This document shows positions 1-6,737 of a DNA stretch of 11,664 nt, one piece after another. The position numbers and the translations under genes were made by a program. Source of the stretch: Bacillota bacterium (lineage in GTDB: Bacteria; Bacillota; Clostridia; Christensenellales; Borkfalkiaceae). The DNA is taken from assembly GCA_003343765.1 (NCBI GenBank), contig QAKO01000090.1, positions 1-11,664 of the forward strand. Direction: 5' to 3'. Numbering within the stretch: the first letter of the stretch is position 1; every line of letters begins with the position of its first letter. A model generated the notes under the pieces. That model did not search any database and had not been told where the DNA came from. It was given only the letters and a program-made list of their open reading frames with translations.

Positions 1-580
1 CCCTATTGGTCGTGACGTGGATACCGCGATACCCCAAAGGCGACGTGCATTCCAGATAGCTTACGCGGATATTGCCGCTCTTGATCTCCGCACAGTTCCC
101 CAGTTCCGGCCCGACAATCCTGACGTATTGGTTCTCCTCCGTCTGTCCGTAGACACTGACGATGAGCGGAGATTCCTCCGCCGCGTTGAACCCTGTCATC
201 GTGAACGTATCGTTTTCGTATTCGCTCCCCGCCTTGAACAGGATCTTCGTCGGCACATCTTCTTCCACTGCCGAAATCAGTCTCTCCGCTTCGGAAAGCG
301 TCTTTTTCGGAGCCGATTCGCTCAGACCGCTGTTCGAATCACTTCCGTTTTCGGAATCAAAATAATATACCGTATATTCGATTTGCTGCGAAATTTCCGG
401 ATAATCGGGCGATTTCACTTTGTCGACATACTCTGTCGTGATCGGCGTCACGATATCCCCCGTGCCGGGATCGTTCGGATCGTCCCCGTTGTCCGGATCT
501 GCTGCGGGCGTGCAGGCCGCCGTTCCGAAAAGCAGGCACACGGCCAGCATCCCGCTCAGGATCTTGCTGAATAATTTCAT
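1..580 (-). CDS. Surface lipoprotein with probable right-handed beta-helix (pectate-lyase-like) domain, partial
   Basis: Starts at ATG 580-578 behind a strong GGGGAGG ribosome site and stays open for 193 codons to the left edge, so the C-terminal part is missing. Residues 1-23 form a lipoprotein signal (KLFSK, hydrophobic stretch, then GTAAC with Cys23 as lipidation site). An Asp/Pro/Gly-rich linker follows at about 24-48. Residues 72-100 (YYFDSENGSDSNSG, then APKKTLSEA) match the opening of many secreted beta-helix proteins, which typically read YYVSPxGsDsNsGtsxxxPfkTl. Residues 112-180 continue with short strand-like stretches. Beta-helix proteins of this type are often polysaccharide lyases, hydrolases or binding proteins, but the catalytic region is outside the window. 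It is the most distal visible gene of the importer operon, 27 nt after the membrane-protein gene. Lipoprotein nature is fairly sure, the fold is probable, and enzymatic activity is inferred. Confidence 0.72.
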   Translation of the reverse strand, partial: MKLFSKILSGMLAVCLLFGTAACTPAADPDNGDDPNDPGTGDIVTPITTEYVDKVKSPDYPEISQQIEYTVYYFDSENGSDSNSGLSESAPKKTLSEAERLISAVEEDVPTKILFKAGSEYENDTFTMTGFNAAEESPLIVSVYGQTEENQYVRIVGPELGNCAEIKSGNIRVSYLECTSPLGYRGIHVTTNR

Positions 581-607
581 ATTTCCTCCCCAATGAATAA
601 ATAGATT

Positions 608-1096
608 TCAGGCGCTTTGCGCCGCGCTCTTCCCAACCCGCTCCCCGCGGTTGGGAATAAACATAAACAGGAACGGCACGGTTACGAACAATGCGCACAC
701 CAGCCAGTCCAGACGAAAATTCGCGCGGAACAAAAACAGAATCCGCACCGCCGAAAATACCGTCGCGAGCCAAAACACTACCATACTGAATGCCGCCGGC
801 ACCCACATGACCTGCACGAGCGGCGCACTGTCGTCCGCCGCCAGGTGTGCCAGTCCCCAATAAGCATACACCGTCGCAAACAAGCATACGATCGCAAGTT
901 TTACCACAAGCTTTCCCATGCTCCTGACGCGGATCCCGCATACGCTGAACCCGCCCGTTATGCGGTCGACAAAAAAGAAGGAAACAAACGGGATCAGGCA
1001 CAACCCGTATCTTTGCATCCCGCTTTTTTTTGCCAGAACCGTCACTCCCACGGAATAAATTTCCATGTACACCAGAAAGACGATCCACGCCGTCAT
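608..1096 (-). CDS. Small polytopic membrane protein of unknown function
   Basis: 162 residues with about five hydrophobic segments (roughly residues 2-22, 29-45, 62-85, 93-123 and 129-148), separated by short basic loops, and a short polar C-terminus. I do not recognise the family. Its ATG (1096-1094) overlaps the TGA of the solute-binding protein gene (1095-1093) in an ATGA junction, which implies translational coupling, so it is probably made together with the importer. It has no lipobox, no ABC-permease EAA loop and no catalytic motif I can identify. It could be an accessory subunit of the transporter, a membrane organiser for the downstream beta-helix lipoprotein, or an unrelated membrane protein. 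The uninterrupted frame, overlap and membrane pattern make the gene itself likely; its role is unknown. Confidence 0.72.
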   Translation of the reverse strand: MTAWIVFLVYMEIYSVGVTVLAKKSGMQRYGLCLIPFVSFFFVDRITGGFSVCGIRVRSMGKLVVKLAIVCLFATVYAYWGLAHLAADDSAPLVQVMWVPAAFSMVVFWLATVFSAVRILFLFRANFRLDWLVCALFVTVPFLFMFIPNRGERVGKSAAQSA

Positions 1097-2769
1097 TGCA
1101 GTTCCAGCTCCCTCTGTGCCTTCATGGTCTTGTACTGCGTCGTGTAATATTCCTGCACTTCCAGCGTCGCGCGGTTGTACGCCGAAGCAACCGAATCAAA
1201 GACCGTAACCCCTCCCGACGTAAGCGACAAAGGATCCGTCTTTCCTGTCCAAGCGTCCACCGCCATCTGGTACAGCGTTGCACCCGCATTCGCCACGATC
1301 GTGTTGTAACTGTCCGTCGATACAAACATATAATCCATTACGTCGTTGTCAATGTAGTTTTCAGGATTGCCCGCTATATCGTTGATCCAATGCAGCTCCT
1401 CTTCCGAATACCCGTCATAGATCAGGTTGCTCATGTTCTGGTTTTCCACCAGTGTCAGGATCCCCGAATAGGGCGCTTCCGTCGCATAACTCTCCTTTCC
1501 CTCCGGATAGGAATACGTCCCGTCGCCGTTGTTGATCCAATGCTCGCCTTCCACGCCGTAACGGCAGAGATTGTAATTCTCCTCGCTCGCATACACCCAG
1601 TTCAGAAATCCCATGATCTCCTTTACATACTTGCTCGATCCCGTGATCGCCGCCGCAAAGGTCGCCGTCGGGTTGCGCATGAACCCTTTCTGATCGTCCG
1701 GGCTGTCCTTGTGCGCTTTCAGCGGGCCCAATACCGTGAATTCTGCGTCCGGATCGTTATTTTTCGTCATCCGCGCCACTTTGATCAGGTGCTGAATGGT
1801 AGGATCAAGCACAAATACGCCAGTCTTGCCCGAAATAAAGATGGATTCCCCTTCTTCCAAAAGAATGGAATTTCCGTCCTTTGAGATCACGCCCGTCGTC
1901 GCCCATTCGTATTCGAGAGCAAGCACATCTTTGTAAGCCTGCGTACTCCCGCCCGTCATGATCAATTCTTTGCCGTTCTCTTCCACGAGCGCGCTGGAAA
2001 AATACCCCGCGTCGCCGTATGCGCCCAGCGTCAGTACCTTTTCCAGATCCCACGCCGCGCCCGTCACCGCATAACTGCTGCCGGTTATCTCGTTCATCGC
2101 ACGGCACATATCCGCAAACGTGTCCAGATTATCCACAAGTTCATACGTTTTTCCGTCCTTGAAAGGCGTTCCCGCTTTTGCAGGATCGTCCGTGTACCCG
2201 CACGCTTCCATGTAATCCTTGCGCACCAGAATCCCGAATTTATACGGACTGATCACCGAAGGGATCCCCACTACGTCATTGTTTACCGTCGTCATGCAAT
2301 TCAACGGCGCACCTTTCACAGCTTCGTATAAATTCGGAGCGTAATCATAGATCGCATCATACAGATTGTAGTGCGAATCTTCTCCTTTCAGTTTGTCGTC
2401 CACTCCCTGTCCGCCGCGCGTGTGCGAGATTACAATATCCACCTGCGACCCCGCCGCAAGCTCACTCGCAAGTTTTGTCTGCATATCCTCGCCCAGGTAC
2501 GCGATCTCAAAATCCAAAGATTTCCCCGTATCCTCCCAATAGGCGTTCTCAATGTATTCGATCACTTCTGTCTCTTTGCTTCCCGCAACCCACGAAAATT
2601 CGCTGGATCCGCCCGCATAGATAACTATTTTCGTCCCCGCAGGACGGTTTACGTTCGTGTTGCCTCCGCCGCCTCCGTTTTCAGTCGTCCTGTTTCCGCA
2701 CCCCGCGCACGCAAACAACATCGCAAAGGACAACACCCCGGCAAGAATTGCCGCCGCCGTTTTTTTCAT
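1093..2769 (-). CDS. Lipoprotein extracellular oligosaccharide-binding protein of ABC importer (LplA/YtcQ/LipO type)
   Basis: 558 residues. The start at ATG 2769-2767 is preferred because AAGGAG lies just upstream and it gives a clean lipoprotein signal (MKKTAAAILAG, hydrophobic core, LFACAGC with Cys21 or Cys24 lipidated). A start at 2814 would add 15 basic residues before the signal. A Gly/Asn-rich tether (NGGGGGNTNVN) leads into a family 1 solute-binding fold. Length and C-terminal region (residues 500-558, including TLYQMAVDAWTGKTDPLSLT and an EVQEYYTTQYKTMKAQRELE tail) fit the large binding proteins paired with LplB/LplC-type permeases. These capture oligosaccharides at the outer face of the membrane and deliver them to the permeases, whose genes lie immediately upstream. 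Their ligands are often pectic or other complex plant oligosaccharides; the ligand here is not evident. The gene is separated from the permease by 91 nt and overlaps the next gene by 4 nt. Confidence 0.93.
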   Translation of the reverse strand: MKKTAAAILAGVLSFAMLFACAGCGNRTTENGGGGGNTNVNRPAGTKIVIYAGGSSEFSWVAGSKETEVIEYIENAYWEDTGKSLDFEIAYLGEDMQTKLASELAAGSQVDIVISHTRGGQGVDDKLKGEDSHYNLYDAIYDYAPNLYEAVKGAPLNCMTTVNNDVVGIPSVISPYKFGILVRKDYMEACGYTDDPAKAGTPFKDGKTYELVDNLDTFADMCRAMNEITGSSYAVTGAAWDLEKVLTLGAYGDAGYFSSALVEENGKELIMTGGSTQAYKDVLALEYEWATTGVISKDGNSILLEEGESIFISGKTGVFVLDPTIQHLIKVARMTKNNDPDAEFTVLGPLKAHKDSPDDQKGFMRNPTATFAAAITGSSKYVKEIMGFLNWVYASEENYNLCRYGVEGEHWINNGDGTYSYPEGKESYATEAPYSGILTLVENQNMSNLIYDGYSEEELHWINDIAGNPENYIDNDVMDYMFVSTDSYNTIVANAGATLYQMAVDAWTGKTDPLSLTSGGVTVFDSVASAYNRATLEVQEYYTTQYKTMKAQRELELQ

Positions 2770-2860
2770 TGTTTTTCTCCTTATCCGAAATTTATTTCCG
2801 CAACGTACAGGCATGGATACAAATCTCCGCCCGACGTTTTTTTGATTTCAACCCTCGGTT

Positions 2861-3739
2861 TCAGCCTTTGACCGACCCCGCAATCAGTCCCGACGCAAAA
2901 TATTTATGCAGGACGGGCGAAAGCACGACCAGAGGCAGAACGATGATGACAATGCCCGCATTTTTCGCCGTAATGAGCGGCGCATTGGTGATCGATCCCG
3001 TGGAAGAGCTGCCGTAGAGCGTCTGCATATCCTGCAGCATCTGTCTCAGAACGTACTGCGCCGTCCACAGCGATTTGTTCGTCGCGCCCAGGTACAACAG
3101 CGAAGGCAGCCATTCGTTCCATTTCCCGACGAACGTCATGATTCCGATCGTGAACATCATGGGCATCGAAAGCGGAATGAAGATTTTTACCAAAAGCTGC
3201 AGATCGTTCGCGCCGTCCAGATACGCCGCTTCTTCCAGCGCCTCGGGGATCCCGTAAAAATAATTGCGCAGCAGAAGAATGCTGTATGTGGAGGCGACGC
3301 CAGGCAGGATCAGCGCCCAGATCGTATCGTAGATTCCGACTCCGCGAATGATAAGGTAAGTCGGTATCGTACCGCCGCTGAAAAACATTGTGATCATCAA
3401 AAACACGTTGAAAAACTTTCTGCCCACCAGATATTTTTTGGAAAGCGCATATGCCGCCGCCGTGCATACGATCACAGATAACGCCGCCGCCGTGAACGAA
3501 GTAAGCAGGGAGATACCCAGCGAACGGATAAAAATATCGCTCATCCCGAACAGAAATATGTAGCCGGCAAAGGTAAATCCCTGAAACCAGAGAGATATTC
3601 CGTTTGACTGCACCTGCAGATTTTCGCTCAGCGATGTCGTAAGAATGATCCAGAACGGAAGAATGAACACCGCTACCAGCAATGCCATGATGCATCCGTT
3701 TACGACGGAAAACGCGTCGATTTTTCTGAGCCTTGCCAT
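2861..3739 (-). CDS. lplC: Sugar ABC transporter permease, LplC/YtcP type
   Basis: 292 residues, typical for the family. About six membrane segments are visible, starting with residues 13-34 and including about 72-98, 108-132, 138-157, 193-212 and 262-282. The cytoplasmic EAA loop that docks with the ATPase is clear at about 167-192 (EALEEAAYLDGANDLQLLVK, then IPLSMP). The start ATG (3739-3737) overlaps the TAA of the preceding permease by one base (TAATG), so the two subunits are probably translationally coupled into a heterodimeric channel. It belongs to the carbohydrate uptake type 1 class that pairs with large lipoprotein binding proteins. Gene symbol is by family resemblance to Bacillus subtilis LplC; the transported sugar is inferred from the neighbouring glycosidases only. 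Confidence 0.94.
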   Translation of the reverse strand: MARLRKIDAFSVVNGCIMALLVAVFILPFWIILTTSLSENLQVQSNGISLWFQGFTFAGYIFLFGMSDIFIRSLGISLLTSFTAAALSVIVCTAAAYALSKKYLVGRKFFNVFLMITMFFSGGTIPTYLIIRGVGIYDTIWALILPGVASTYSILLLRNYFYGIPEALEEAAYLDGANDLQLLVKIFIPLSMPMMFTIGIMTFVGKWNEWLPSLLYLGATNKSLWTAQYVLRQMLQDMQTLYGSSSTGSITNAPLITAKNAGIVIIVLPLVVLSPVLHKYFASGLIAGSVKG

Positions 3740-4734
3740 TACAGTATCCCCTCATTGTCCGAGTTTTTCGCGACGCGGTTCGCCATCAGCACCAACACCA
3801 TGCCGATAAGCCCGCGCAGAAGGCTGTACGCCGTCGCTTTGGAATACTGACTCCCGCCGATGATCGCCTCGTATTCGAGCGTGCCGACCACCCTGGTCAC
3901 ATTGTTGAGCGATTGCGATCCGTTGACCATCGCCAGAATCTGATCGTAATTATCCGACATGATCCCGCCGACATCCAGAATGATCTGCAGCATGATCACG
4001 TTCATGATCCCGGGCAGCGTTACCGTCACCATCTGACGGAACCGTCCGCCTCCGTCGATCACGCAGGCATCGTACAGCTCTTCGTCGATCGAACCGAGGC
4101 TCGACATATATATCAGCGTCGACCAGCCCATCCCCTTCCAAAGCGAGGAGATGGTCAGGATCGCCCACCAGTATTTCTCTTCCGAATACCAGGTGATCGG
4201 TTCCTTGCCGAATGCCGCCAATACCTGGTTGAGTATGCCGCCGTCCACCGCAAACAAATTGTACGACATACCGCCGATCGAAATCCAGGAAATAAAGTAC
4301 GGAACGTACGCCACCGCCTGCACAAATCCGCGCGCACGGCGGTTATGGATCTCACGCAGCAAAAGCGTAAAGATCAGTATGATCGGAAAGTTCGTACAGA
4401 TCCGGATCAGGGATATGTAGATCGTATTGCGGAATTCAAGATAACTCGCACTCTCGGGATCGAACAGGATTTTATAGAACATTTTGAACCCGATAAACTC
4501 ACTCCCGAATACCCCTTCCAGCAGGCGGTAGTCCTGAAACGCAATGATCACGCCGAACATCGGCGCATAACAGAAAATACAGATCAGAACGATCGCCGGC
4601 AGGAGCAGAAGATACAGCATCTTGTGCCGCACGATACCCTGCCACGTCTTTCCCGTCAGGAATGCATGCACTCCCGTACGGAACGGGCCGCGACGCACTG
4701 ACTTGACAAGACGATCAGTTTTCTCCGTTTCCAT
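3739..4734 (-). CDS. lplB: Sugar ABC transporter permease, LplB/YteP type
   Basis: 331 residues from ATG 4734-4732, chosen because AAGGAGG sits about 9 nt upstream. An alternative ATG at 4764 would add MRGRARRGKR and lacks a good ribosome site. A basic cytoplasmic N-terminus (1-38) precedes the first membrane segment (about 39-58, MLYLLLLPAIVLICIFCYAP). The next stretch reads MFGVIIAFQDYRL, typical of the LplB family. The EAA loop is at about 216-243 (SIDEELYDACVIDGGGRFRQ, then VTLPGI). The C-terminal SLLRGLIGMVLVLMANRVAK also fits the family. It forms the importer channel with the LplC-type partner whose start codon it overlaps. Its first 20 nt overlap the 3' end of the unknown gene upstream, so the operon is tightly packed. 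No ATPase gene is in the window; related systems use a shared MsmX/MsmK-type ATPase encoded elsewhere. Confidence 0.94.
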   Translation of the reverse strand: METEKTDRLVKSVRRGPFRTGVHAFLTGKTWQGIVRHKMLYLLLLPAIVLICIFCYAPMFGVIIAFQDYRLLEGVFGSEFIGFKMFYKILFDPESASYLEFRNTIYISLIRICTNFPIILIFTLLLREIHNRRARGFVQAVAYVPYFISWISIGGMSYNLFAVDGGILNQVLAAFGKEPITWYSEEKYWWAILTISSLWKGMGWSTLIYMSSLGSIDEELYDACVIDGGGRFRQMVTVTLPGIMNVIMLQIILDVGGIMSDNYDQILAMVNGSQSLNNVTRVVGTLEYEAIIGGSQYSKATAYSLLRGLIGMVLVLMANRVAKNSDNEGIL

Positions 4735-5653
4735 TCTCTTTCCCCTCCTTGCTCTGCCCCTCACTTTGCAGTATTTTCAGCCCCGCACGGCGGAAATAAA
4801 TATACACCGCAACGCATAGTCCTACCACGACCGCCGCCGCATCGACATCCTGATCAAAAACTATATACCCGACCAGCATACTCACCGCTTCGTTCGTCAC
4901 TTCCGCTTCAAATTTTTCCGTGCCGTTTTCGTCCACAACCAGCTTGTTGCGCAGTACCGTCGCATTGACTTCGCCCGGAACTACTTCAAACGTGTTTTCG
5001 GAAAGCACCGTCACGTTGCCGCCGTATGCCCTGATCCGCCCAGGTACTGTCACCTGCGCCCGCGTCACGCCCTCCAAACCGAACAGACGAAACAACAGCA
5101 GTTTCGTATCCGACGCCGCTTCCCGGCCCTGCTGTTCAAATGTTTCCAGAGGGATCGCCGCCCCCGAAACATCTTTCGGTGAAATGCCGTCCGCCGTCGT
5201 GCGCGGAATTGTGATCTGACCCAGAACCCCGTCAAAATGCGCCGATACCGTGCAGCTTAAATTGCCGCGGTTCAGCTTTTCCAACAGTTCGAGCGATTCG
5301 CTCCCCTCCGTTACAAACTCCGACCACGGCTCCAGATAAAAATCGCCGTTCAGCTTGATTTTATCCAGACGACGGAACGCTACCGAAACTTCATAGCCGG
5401 TCTCCGTCGGCTCCACCGATTTCGCGACCAGCATATCGTCATCGCCCGATACAATGTTGAATCCCTTCAGCTTTTCCTGCAACTCATCTTCAAACTCCTC
5501 TGCCGTGAGTTCGCTTTCAAACGTCAGTACCGCACTCCCCTTCCCGTTGTAACCGATCGACGCGGCACCTTCAACACTGAATCCGTACCCCGCCGTAATC
5601 AACAGCGGCACCATCAGCAGCGCCAGAAATCGCCATGCTCTTTTTATGATCAT
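4715..5653 (-). CDS. Extracytoplasmic protein with N-terminal signal/anchor and C-terminal membrane helix, unknown family
   Basis: 312 residues from ATG 5653-5651, preferred because GGGAG lies 8 nt upstream; ATG 5671 would add MAGENR with a poorer site. Residues 1-24 (MIIKRAWRFLALLMVPLLIT) form a signal peptide or signal anchor without a lipobox. The middle (about 30-255) is polar, acidic and strand-rich. A second hydrophobic stretch at about 258-287 ends in the basic FRRAGLK, followed by a charged cytoplasmic tail (SEGQSKEGKENGNGEN). So the bulk should sit outside the membrane, tethered at the C-terminus. The N-terminal ectodomain (GKGSAVLTFESELTAEEFED) loosely recalls LppM-like secreted domains, but this is a weak impression. 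It is the first gene of the importer operon, directly behind the promoter, and overlaps the permease gene by 20 nt. I do not recognise it; an accessory, sensing or scaffold role with the transporter is conceivable. Confidence 0.8.
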   Translation of the reverse strand: MIIKRAWRFLALLMVPLLITAGYGFSVEGAASIGYNGKGSAVLTFESELTAEEFEDELQEKLKGFNIVSGDDDMLVAKSVEPTETGYEVSVAFRRLDKIKLNGDFYLEPWSEFVTEGSESLELLEKLNRGNLSCTVSAHFDGVLGQITIPRTTADGISPKDVSGAAIPLETFEQQGREAASDTKLLLFRLFGLEGVTRAQVTVPGRIRAYGGNVTVLSENTFEVVPGEVNATVLRNKLVVDENGTEKFEAEVTNEAVSMLVGYIVFDQDVDAAAVVVGLCVAVYIYFRRAGLKILQSEGQSKEGKENGNGEN

Positions 5654-5699
5654 CCTGTTTTCTCCCGCCATTGCTTGCTTTCTTCTCGTTTTCTCCTGT

Positions 5700-5764
5700 A
5701 TTGTAACAGACCGAAAACGGAAAATCTACTCCATCCATTGTCGTAAAATTGCAAATTTTTGACC
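5700..5764 (-). promoter_or_regulatory. Importer-operon promoter with putative AraC operator (two boxes plus -10)
   Basis: Read on the minus strand: box 1 GGTCAAAAATTTGCAA (5764-5749), 12 nt, box 2 GGATGGAGTAGA (5736-5725), 19 nt, then -10 TACAAT (5705-5700). There is no good -35; the hexamer 17 nt upstream of the -10 is TAGATT and overlaps the end of box 2, as expected for an activator-dependent promoter. Transcription would start near 5693, about 40 nt before the first gene. The same layout with identical spacing occurs before the glycosidase operon (11164-11228). Box 1 also lies 30 nt before the start of the divergent AraC gene, so autoregulation is plausible. That the AraC protein binds here is inferred. 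Confidence 0.75.
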
Positions 5765-5793
5765 TTTTTTCAGAAAAACTCTTGTCTTAGGCC

Positions 5794-6618
5794 GTGGCAA
5801 ATTCGCCCTATACGACGCTCCTTTTCAACCAGCATATCCCGCCCCATACCCACTTTTTCTGGGAATTCACTTACACCGTAAACGGCACGGTAACCAATTA
5901 TGTGAACGGGACGCCCGTGGAATGCCATCCTTTTTCCAAAATCGTACTCATCCAGCCCGGAGTTACACACGAAATGATTCCCGTCGATCAGGCCACGCCA
6001 GGCACCGCACCCCTGCAGCACCGCGATATTTATGTCACCGTCGATAAAATGAAAAAGCTCTGCGCCATGCTCGATAAAAATCTGTATGCCGCGCTCTGCC
6101 AGTCGCCCGTGACCGTCATCGATACCATCAACGAAAATATGGAATCTTTCGAATATACGCTCAATTACTTCAATGTCTACGAAAGTTCCTTCTCCAGCCA
6201 CATGGATTTGTTCGATCAGCTGCATACGACCGTCGTCTTTCAGATCCTCGGGATTCTTCTCAAACATAAGATCCGTCAGAAGCGCGAATACCCTGATTGG
6301 ATCGAAAACTTTTTCGATAACCTCAAATCCGAATCCTTTCTCTGCCGCGACGTGCAGGACATCATCCGCGATATTCATTACAGCCACGGCTATATCTGCC
6401 GCGAATTCAAAAAAAATGTCGGGAAAACGATGGTGCAATGCCTCAACGAGAGCCGCGTCGTTTATTCCACCATCCTGCTTATGGACAATTCCCTCTCCGT
6501 ACTCGACATCGCCATGCGGCTCAATTATAACTCACAGAGCGCATACATCAATGCATTTAAAAAAGTGTACCAGGTTTCCCCGCACCGCTGGCGTATGCGC
6601 GTATTCAAAACTTCCTGA
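5794..6618 (+). CDS. AraC-family transcriptional regulator with N-terminal cupin sensor domain
   Basis: 274 residues. The N-terminal part is an AraC-type cupin: IPPHTHFFWEF at about 15-25, a NG turn at 38-39 and IQPGVTHEM at 53-61 are the usual histidine-containing sugar-sensing elements. A helical linker covers about 85-175. The C-terminal DNA-binding domain has two helix-turn-helix units, about 183-206 (CRDVQDIIRDIHYSHGYICR) and 234-258 (LSVLDIAMRLNYNSQSAYIN, then AFKKVYQVSPHRW), which is the family signature. The first possible start is GTG at 5794; no ATG is nearby, there is no recognisable ribosome site, and TAG at 5788 closes the frame just upstream, so the start is the least certain part. 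It diverges from the importer operon and converges on the glycosidase operon, and is the obvious regulator of both through the shared boxes. An intrinsic terminator follows at 6715-6737. Confidence 0.9.
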   Translation: MANSPYTTLLFNQHIPPHTHFFWEFTYTVNGTVTNYVNGTPVECHPFSKIVLIQPGVTHEMIPVDQATPGTAPLQHRDIYVTVDKMKKLCAMLDKNLYAALCQSPVTVIDTINENMESFEYTLNYFNVYESSFSSHMDLFDQLHTTVVFQILGILLKHKIRQKREYPDWIENFFDNLKSESFLCRDVQDIIRDIHYSHGYICREFKKNVGKTMVQCLNESRVVYSTILLMDNSLSVLDIAMRLNYNSQSAYINAFKKVYQVSPHRWRMRVFKTS

Positions 6619-6634
6619 TCCTTCCCGACCGGTT

Positions 6635-6709
6635 GATTCGGACAATCTTATACAAAACCTTTTCGGATTATCTCGGGCAAAACCTTTCCGGATTGTCTCG
6701 GACAAAATT
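6635..6709. repeat. Three imperfect 25-bp tandem repeats
   Basis: Copies at 6635-6659, 6660-6684 and 6685-6709 share a core resembling TTTCGGATTATCTCGG followed by CAAAA. Copies 2 and 3 agree at about 20 of 25 positions; copy 1 is more diverged. Copy 3 contains the perfect inverted repeat TTGTC-TCG-GACAA. They lie between the AraC stop codon and the terminator, in a 119-nt gap between convergent genes. Their role is unknown: they could be 3'-UTR hairpins, a protein-binding array or drifted repeat DNA. Confidence 0.7.
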
Positions 6710-6714
6710 CTTTC

Positions 6715-6737
6715 AGACCGCTTCGGCGGTCTTTTTT
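6715..6737 (+). terminator. Intrinsic terminator of the AraC gene
   Basis: A perfect 7-bp stem AGACCGC / GCGGTCT closes a TTCG tetraloop and is followed by a run of Ts (6732-6737). The T-run overlaps the stop codon of the convergent GH35 gene (6739-6737). Downstream of the hairpin on the minus strand there is only GAAAGAATTTTG, so termination of the glycosidase operon by the same hairpin is possible but weaker. Confidence 0.93.

Noticed and set aside
2770..2814. Start of the binding protein at 2814
   Set aside because: It would place 15 basic and polar residues before a complete lipoprotein signal; ATG 2769 has AAGGAG immediately upstream.
2770..2860. Possible internal promoter or attenuator between the permease and binding-protein genes
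   Set aside because: I found no -10/-35 pair, no operator box like those at 5749 or 11213, and only a weak mismatched inverted repeat near 2784-2800.
3733..4701. 322-codon plus-strand frame
   Set aside because: It is antisense to the LplB-type permease, which has unmistakable membrane and EAA features; the His/Arg/Gln-rich product is a shadow.
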